Source of the DNA: Thermotomaculum hydrothermale
GTDB lineage: Bacteria > Acidobacteriota > Holophagae > Thermotomaculales > Thermotomaculaceae
Direction: 5' to 3'
Assembly (NCBI RefSeq): GCF_016592575.1
Contig: NZ_AP017470.1
Coordinates: 620,001 to 684,000, forward strand
DNA: 64,000 bases
The notes beneath the pieces are model-generated. The model was not told the origin of the DNA, searched no databases, and saw nothing but the letters and a program-made list of their open reading frames with translations. Below are positions 60,910 to 64,000 of this stretch, in pieces. A program made the translations under genes and the position numbers. Position 1 is the stretch's first letter, and each line of letters begins with the position of its first letter.

Positions 60910-62061
60910 TTATTTAAGCAATGATTTAATGTAAGTGATAAGCGGGTCGTTTCCATCTGAAAAACCTACGAAAACTTTTGAAATTTTACCTTCTTTGTCT
61001 ATTACAACAAAGTGAGGGATACCGCTTACACCATACGCTTTATATATTGATTTATCTTTTAATATTGCAACAGGATACTCAATATTTCTTTCTTTTAAGA
61101 AGTTTTTAATGTATTTTAATTCTTCTTCAGGCTTTAGATTGGGTATTTTCTGTTTGCCGTCTGAAAATGTTCCATAGTAAGAAGTTATGCTTATAACAAC
61201 AAGCCCTTTGTCCTTTAATTGAGCATAGAGTTTTTCAAGGTGAGGCATAGCTGCTCTGCAAGGAGGGCACCATGGGGCGAAGAAGTCTAATACAACAACT
61301 TTGCCCTTTAAATCGGAAAGCTTCACTCCTTTTGTGTTAATCCATGTGTCAACTCCAGTAATTTCAGGTGCCTGTTTTCCTACAGTATCTAATTGGGTAA
61401 GTCTTGGCTTCATTCTATTTTTTATCTGGTCAGGGAGTACCTTGCTGTTTAAAGCATTTTTAATTGTTTCTTTTGCCTTGTCAATGTTTCCAACCTGCTG
61501 ATAAGCAAGAGACAAACTGTCATAAGCATAGTATGCTGTCATTGGGTCAAGTTTAGGAGCGTTTACCGCTTTTTCAAGAAACGCAATTGCTTCTTTGTTT
61601 TTGTTTTTTCCTAAAAGCATATATCCAAAGTTAAAAGCATTCCTTGCATAATCAGAGCTTGTTTTGCTAACCATGTCAAGGTATTTAGACGCATTTGAGT
61701 AATCATTAAGTTCAAAGTAAGCAACTGCTTTTGTCAGATTTAATTTATCCTGGTCTAAAGCAGCAGGCTTTTTTATTAATTTTAAAGTAGCAAGAGCTTT
61801 TTTCCCATCGTTTACTGAGTTATATAGCTGTGCTGCAAGCAATTTTTCTTCGTCATTCATTTTATTAACATCGTATTTTGAAATCAGGTCATTCATCTGC
61901 TTTTTCATCTCATCTAAAAACTTCTGGTATTGCTCTCTTGTTTTAATTGTCTTCTGTTTTTGTTGGAGGCTTTGCATTAAATTATTGTAGTCTTCTTTAA
62001 AACCTGCAAAGCTTAAAGTGGTTAATAACATCATAAAAATAAAAACTAAATATTTTCTCAT
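60910..62061 (-). CDS. TlpA/ResA-like thioredoxin-fold protein with TPR-like repeats
   Basis: Exported thiol-disulfide protein, 383 residues. A signal peptide of 19 residues (ending SFA) is followed by a helical TPR-like part (about 65-215; for example AVAYFELNDYSNASKYL and YDSLSLAYQQVGNIDKAKE) and a thioredoxin domain (232-383) with the active site Trp264-Cys265-Pro-Pro-Cys268 and a cis-proline loop in YGVSGIPHFV. It probably reduces disulfides in the periplasm, for instance for cytochrome maturation, but its partner is unknown. AGGAGG precedes the ATG. Confidence 0.9.
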   Translation of the reverse strand: MRKYLVFIFMMLLTTLSFAGFKEDYNNLMQSLQQKQKTIKTREQYQKFLDEMKKQMNDLISKYDVNKMNDEEKLLAAQLYNSVNDGKKALATLKLIKKPAALDQDKLNLTKAVAYFELNDYSNASKYLDMVSKTSSDYARNAFNFGYMLLGKNKNKEAIAFLEKAVNAPKLDPMTAYYAYDSLSLAYQQVGNIDKAKETIKNALNSKVLPDQIKNRMKPRLTQLDTVGKQAPEITGVDTWINTKGVKLSDLKGKVVVLDFFAPWCPPCRAAMPHLEKLYAQLKDKGLVVISITSYYGTFSDGKQKIPNLKPEEELKYIKNFLKERNIEYPVAILKDKSIYKAYGVSGIPHFVVIDKEGKISKVFVGFSDGNDPLITYIKSLLK

Positions 62062-62114
62062 TAAAATCCTCCTGAAAAAATTTGTCTTCTGGATTATATC
62101 ACAATAATCCTTTT

Positions 62115-64000
62115 TTAATATGCATTTAAAGATTTCATATAGGTTCTGCCCCTATCACCTTCAACTTCAATACAAATAAGGGGTTTGTTTGAACTATATT
62201 GTACAAAAGAGTGTTCGTTGAACTGATTTTCAGGAAATAAATCCTTTAAAAGTGATTTATATCTCTTTAATGGTTCTATTTTTACTTCTTTTTCACCAAT
62301 TATATTTCCCTGTCCATCATACAGTTTAAAAGTTACAAAAGCATTTTCTCTATTAGGGTTGAGGGCTACAATTCCTGTCCAGTAATTATCATCACTTAAA
62401 GCAACAGGTAATGTCCCTACTTCTTTACCCTTTGGGAGGAGTGAATAACCACAAATTGCTCCTCCAGGGACACCATATATTTCAATTCCAGTTGTTTTCA
62501 CATTAGAGTATGCATATCCCCAGACAGCCTGTTGCAATTCTTCTTCACTGAAAAGGTGCTCAAATAACCCTTTAACCTTCGACAGCGCTTTTATTTCAAT
62601 TGACTTTGTTCCCACAAGCTTTTTTTTGTCATTGTAAAGATAGAAGATAAGCCTGCCATCTCTGTTTTCTGTGTTTGTAAAAGTAAATCCTGTCCAGAAT
62701 ATATCTTTTTCTTCAGGGATATGAGGTATATAAAACTTTGTGTAAGAGTCAGACGAAAGGGTTATTGCTGCTCCATCATTGTTATTTTGAACAAAAAGTT
62801 CAAACCCGTTTAAAACATCAGATTGGTTTATGTCGTAAATCTTGCCCCAGCTGAACTGTTCAGAAATATTTTCTGCAAATTTATTTAAGTCAATTAAATT
62901 GCTGTAACTTGCATCAAGACTTGAACCCTGGTTGTTAACAGTTACAATTAACTGTTTTCCATTTTTATTTCCAATGCTTACAAGGGTATTCCAGTAATTG
63001 GTTTCTTCTGCAATGTGGGGGATGTTTAGTTGATAATTTGTTGTCAATCCCTGATATGCAGCAGCCCCTAAATTTTCACCGCTTACATCTGTATAAATTA
63101 AAAGGAATGAATTAGGAGTAATTGTGTATTGATAGTTTTCGTTAGAATTATTGTTAAAGAATTCTGAAAGTTTCACCTTTCTGAAAGGGTCTATTGTAAT
63201 ATTTTTGGTTTCAATATTTTTTTCATTATCTATCTGTTGGATAGATGCTCTTGCTGTTTGATTAATTGGGTTTATCAGATAGGAATTAAAATTGATTTGT
63301 CTTTCATTTATGGTGGTTTTCCCATTAATTGCTAAAGGATAGCTTTTCAATTCAACAGGCAGAATTCTTATGCTTTTTGATTCACCTTTGTATCCAAGGT
63401 CATTTTCTGCCTCAACCTTTACATAGTAAGCTCCTGCTGCATAGAAAATTAACGATATTTCAGGCTCTTCTGTTTCAAAGCTTCCCTCATAATCTCCTGA
63501 AACAATCCAAGTGTATTTTGTGATAGGTCTGTTATTTGGTTCATTAAATTTGCAGGAAAAATCCACAGTAAGAGCAGTTAATCCGCTTTGAGTTGAGGCT
63601 GAAAAACTTTCAATTTCAGGGGTAGATACTCTTGTGAAGTATGCATAAATTGAGTGGTTTGAAGTGATATTTTTAAAAGTGTAATTTGATATCCTTCCAA
63701 AATCTGTTCCGTCTACAACAACTTTATCAATGGTATGTCCCTCATCTGGTGAAATGGTGAAGGTTTTTGTTTCCCCTTCGCTTACAGTGATTTCTCCTGA
63801 TGGATAAATTGAGCCTCCCTCTCCACATTGTGCTGTAATTGTGTATTTGTTGTTTGAAATTATGGTAAATGTAGCTTCAATTGTGTGATTTTCATGAACA
63901 TTATCAAAGGTGTAGATGTTAACAATTCCAACAGAGTTTCCATCAACTATAACATCTTTTATTAGATATCCGTTATTTGCAGAGATTACAAATGTAATTG
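62115..64000 (-). CDS. Large repeat-rich surface protein, partial (5' end outside the window)
   Basis: The frame is open from the stop at 62115 to the window edge, so at least 628 residues are present and the N-terminus is missing. A GTG at 63566 is internal, not a start. From the N-terminal side there are two beta repeats of about 75 residues (YTFDNVHENHTIEATF and YTFKNITSNHSIYAYF, each after a VDG step), a PKD-like domain (DFSCKFNEPNN to YYVKVEAEND), then about three modules of 110-120 residues that begin YWNTLVSIGN, FWTGFTFTNT and YWTGIVALNP. There is no visible sorting signal at the C-terminus. It is probably an adhesin or other exported protein. Confidence 0.75.
   Translation of the reverse strand, partial: ITFVISANNGYLIKDVIVDGNSVGIVNIYTFDNVHENHTIEATFTIISNNKYTITAQCGEGGSIYPSGEITVSEGETKTFTISPDEGHTIDKVVVDGTDFGRISNYTFKNITSNHSIYAYFTRVSTPEIESFSASTQSGLTALTVDFSCKFNEPNNRPITKYTWIVSGDYEGSFETEEPEISLIFYAAGAYYVKVEAENDLGYKGESKSIRILPVELKSYPLAINGKTTINERQINFNSYLINPINQTARASIQQIDNEKNIETKNITIDPFRKVKLSEFFNNNSNENYQYTITPNSFLLIYTDVSGENLGAAAYQGLTTNYQLNIPHIAEETNYWNTLVSIGNKNGKQLIVTVNNQGSSLDASYSNLIDLNKFAENISEQFSWGKIYDINQSDVLNGFELFVQNNNDGAAITLSSDSYTKFYIPHIPEEKDIFWTGFTFTNTENRDGRLIFYLYNDKKKLVGTKSIEIKALSKVKGLFEHLFSEEELQQAVWGYAYSNVKTTGIEIYGVPGGAICGYSLLPKGKEVGTLPVALSDDNYWTGIVALNPNRENAFVTFKLYDGQGNIIGEKEVKIEPLKRYKSLLKDLFPENQFNEHSFVQYSSNKPLICIEVEGDRGRTYMKSLNAY

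Overview
The window is a stretch of an AT-rich bacterial chromosome, tightly packed and mostly in short operons. A Kdo kinase, outer-membrane porin and efflux proteins, a TolC-type channel and an L,D-transpeptidase point to a Gram-negative (diderm) cell. MqnA points to the futalosine route to menaquinone. A membrane regulator with an N-terminal helix-turn-helix of the kind abundant in Acidobacteriota, together with the low GC, suggests an anaerobic or thermophilic acidobacterium-like organism. That placement is inference from protein style, not from a marker gene. No rRNA, tRNA, CRISPR array, insertion sequence or prophage was seen.

Layout. 1-7066 (+): Kdo kinase, DegT-type sugar aminotransferase, rpmE-prfA-prmC-murA, and an HD-GYP phosphodiesterase. 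7066-7727: an acetyltransferase gene bracketed by a perfect 18-bp inverted repeat. 7859-10819 (+): pyrR-pyrB-pyrC behind a promoter, a PyrR-type RNA loop and an attenuator-like terminator. 10847-12078 (-): a FadL/OmpP1-type porin with a frameshift near its end. 12204-14339 (-): a three-gene microcompartment cassette (vertex pentamer, PduS-like flavoprotein/Fe-S protein, PduT-like Fe-S shell protein). 14403-20732 (-): nusB, a transglutaminase-like protein, cheA-cheW-cheR-cheB and a secreted nuclease. 20774-28696 (+): priA, two small proteins behind a sigma-54-like promoter, a pseudopilin-like protein, dprA, topA and a methyltransferase. 28709-32412 (+): an RdgC-like protein split over two ORFs, a cell-wall amidase and a broken metallo-hydrolase. 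32562-33962 (-): the membrane-tethered regulator. 34213-42463 (+): two acyl-CoA dehydrogenases, tlyA, nadK, glgP, a DUF465 protein, pssA and an RsbRD-like protein. 42492-49414 (-): a STAS protein, an M49-like peptidase with an OPT transporter, an L,D-transpeptidase, rarA and ttcA. 49496-50644 (+): anmK. 50641-64000 (-): mqnA, an MglA-type GTPase/histidine-kinase fusion, a MarR-controlled RND efflux operon, a nitronate monooxygenase-like protein, a TlpA-like thioredoxin protein and the C-terminal part of a large repeat-rich surface protein that runs off the window.

The most distinctive items are the inverted repeat around the acetyltransferase gene, the isolated microcompartment electron-transfer cassette, the GTPase-GAF-kinase fusion, the sigma-54-like promoter before two unknown small proteins, and three genes (porin, rdgC, metallo-hydrolase) whose reading frames are interrupted although the sequence on both sides still reads as one protein family.
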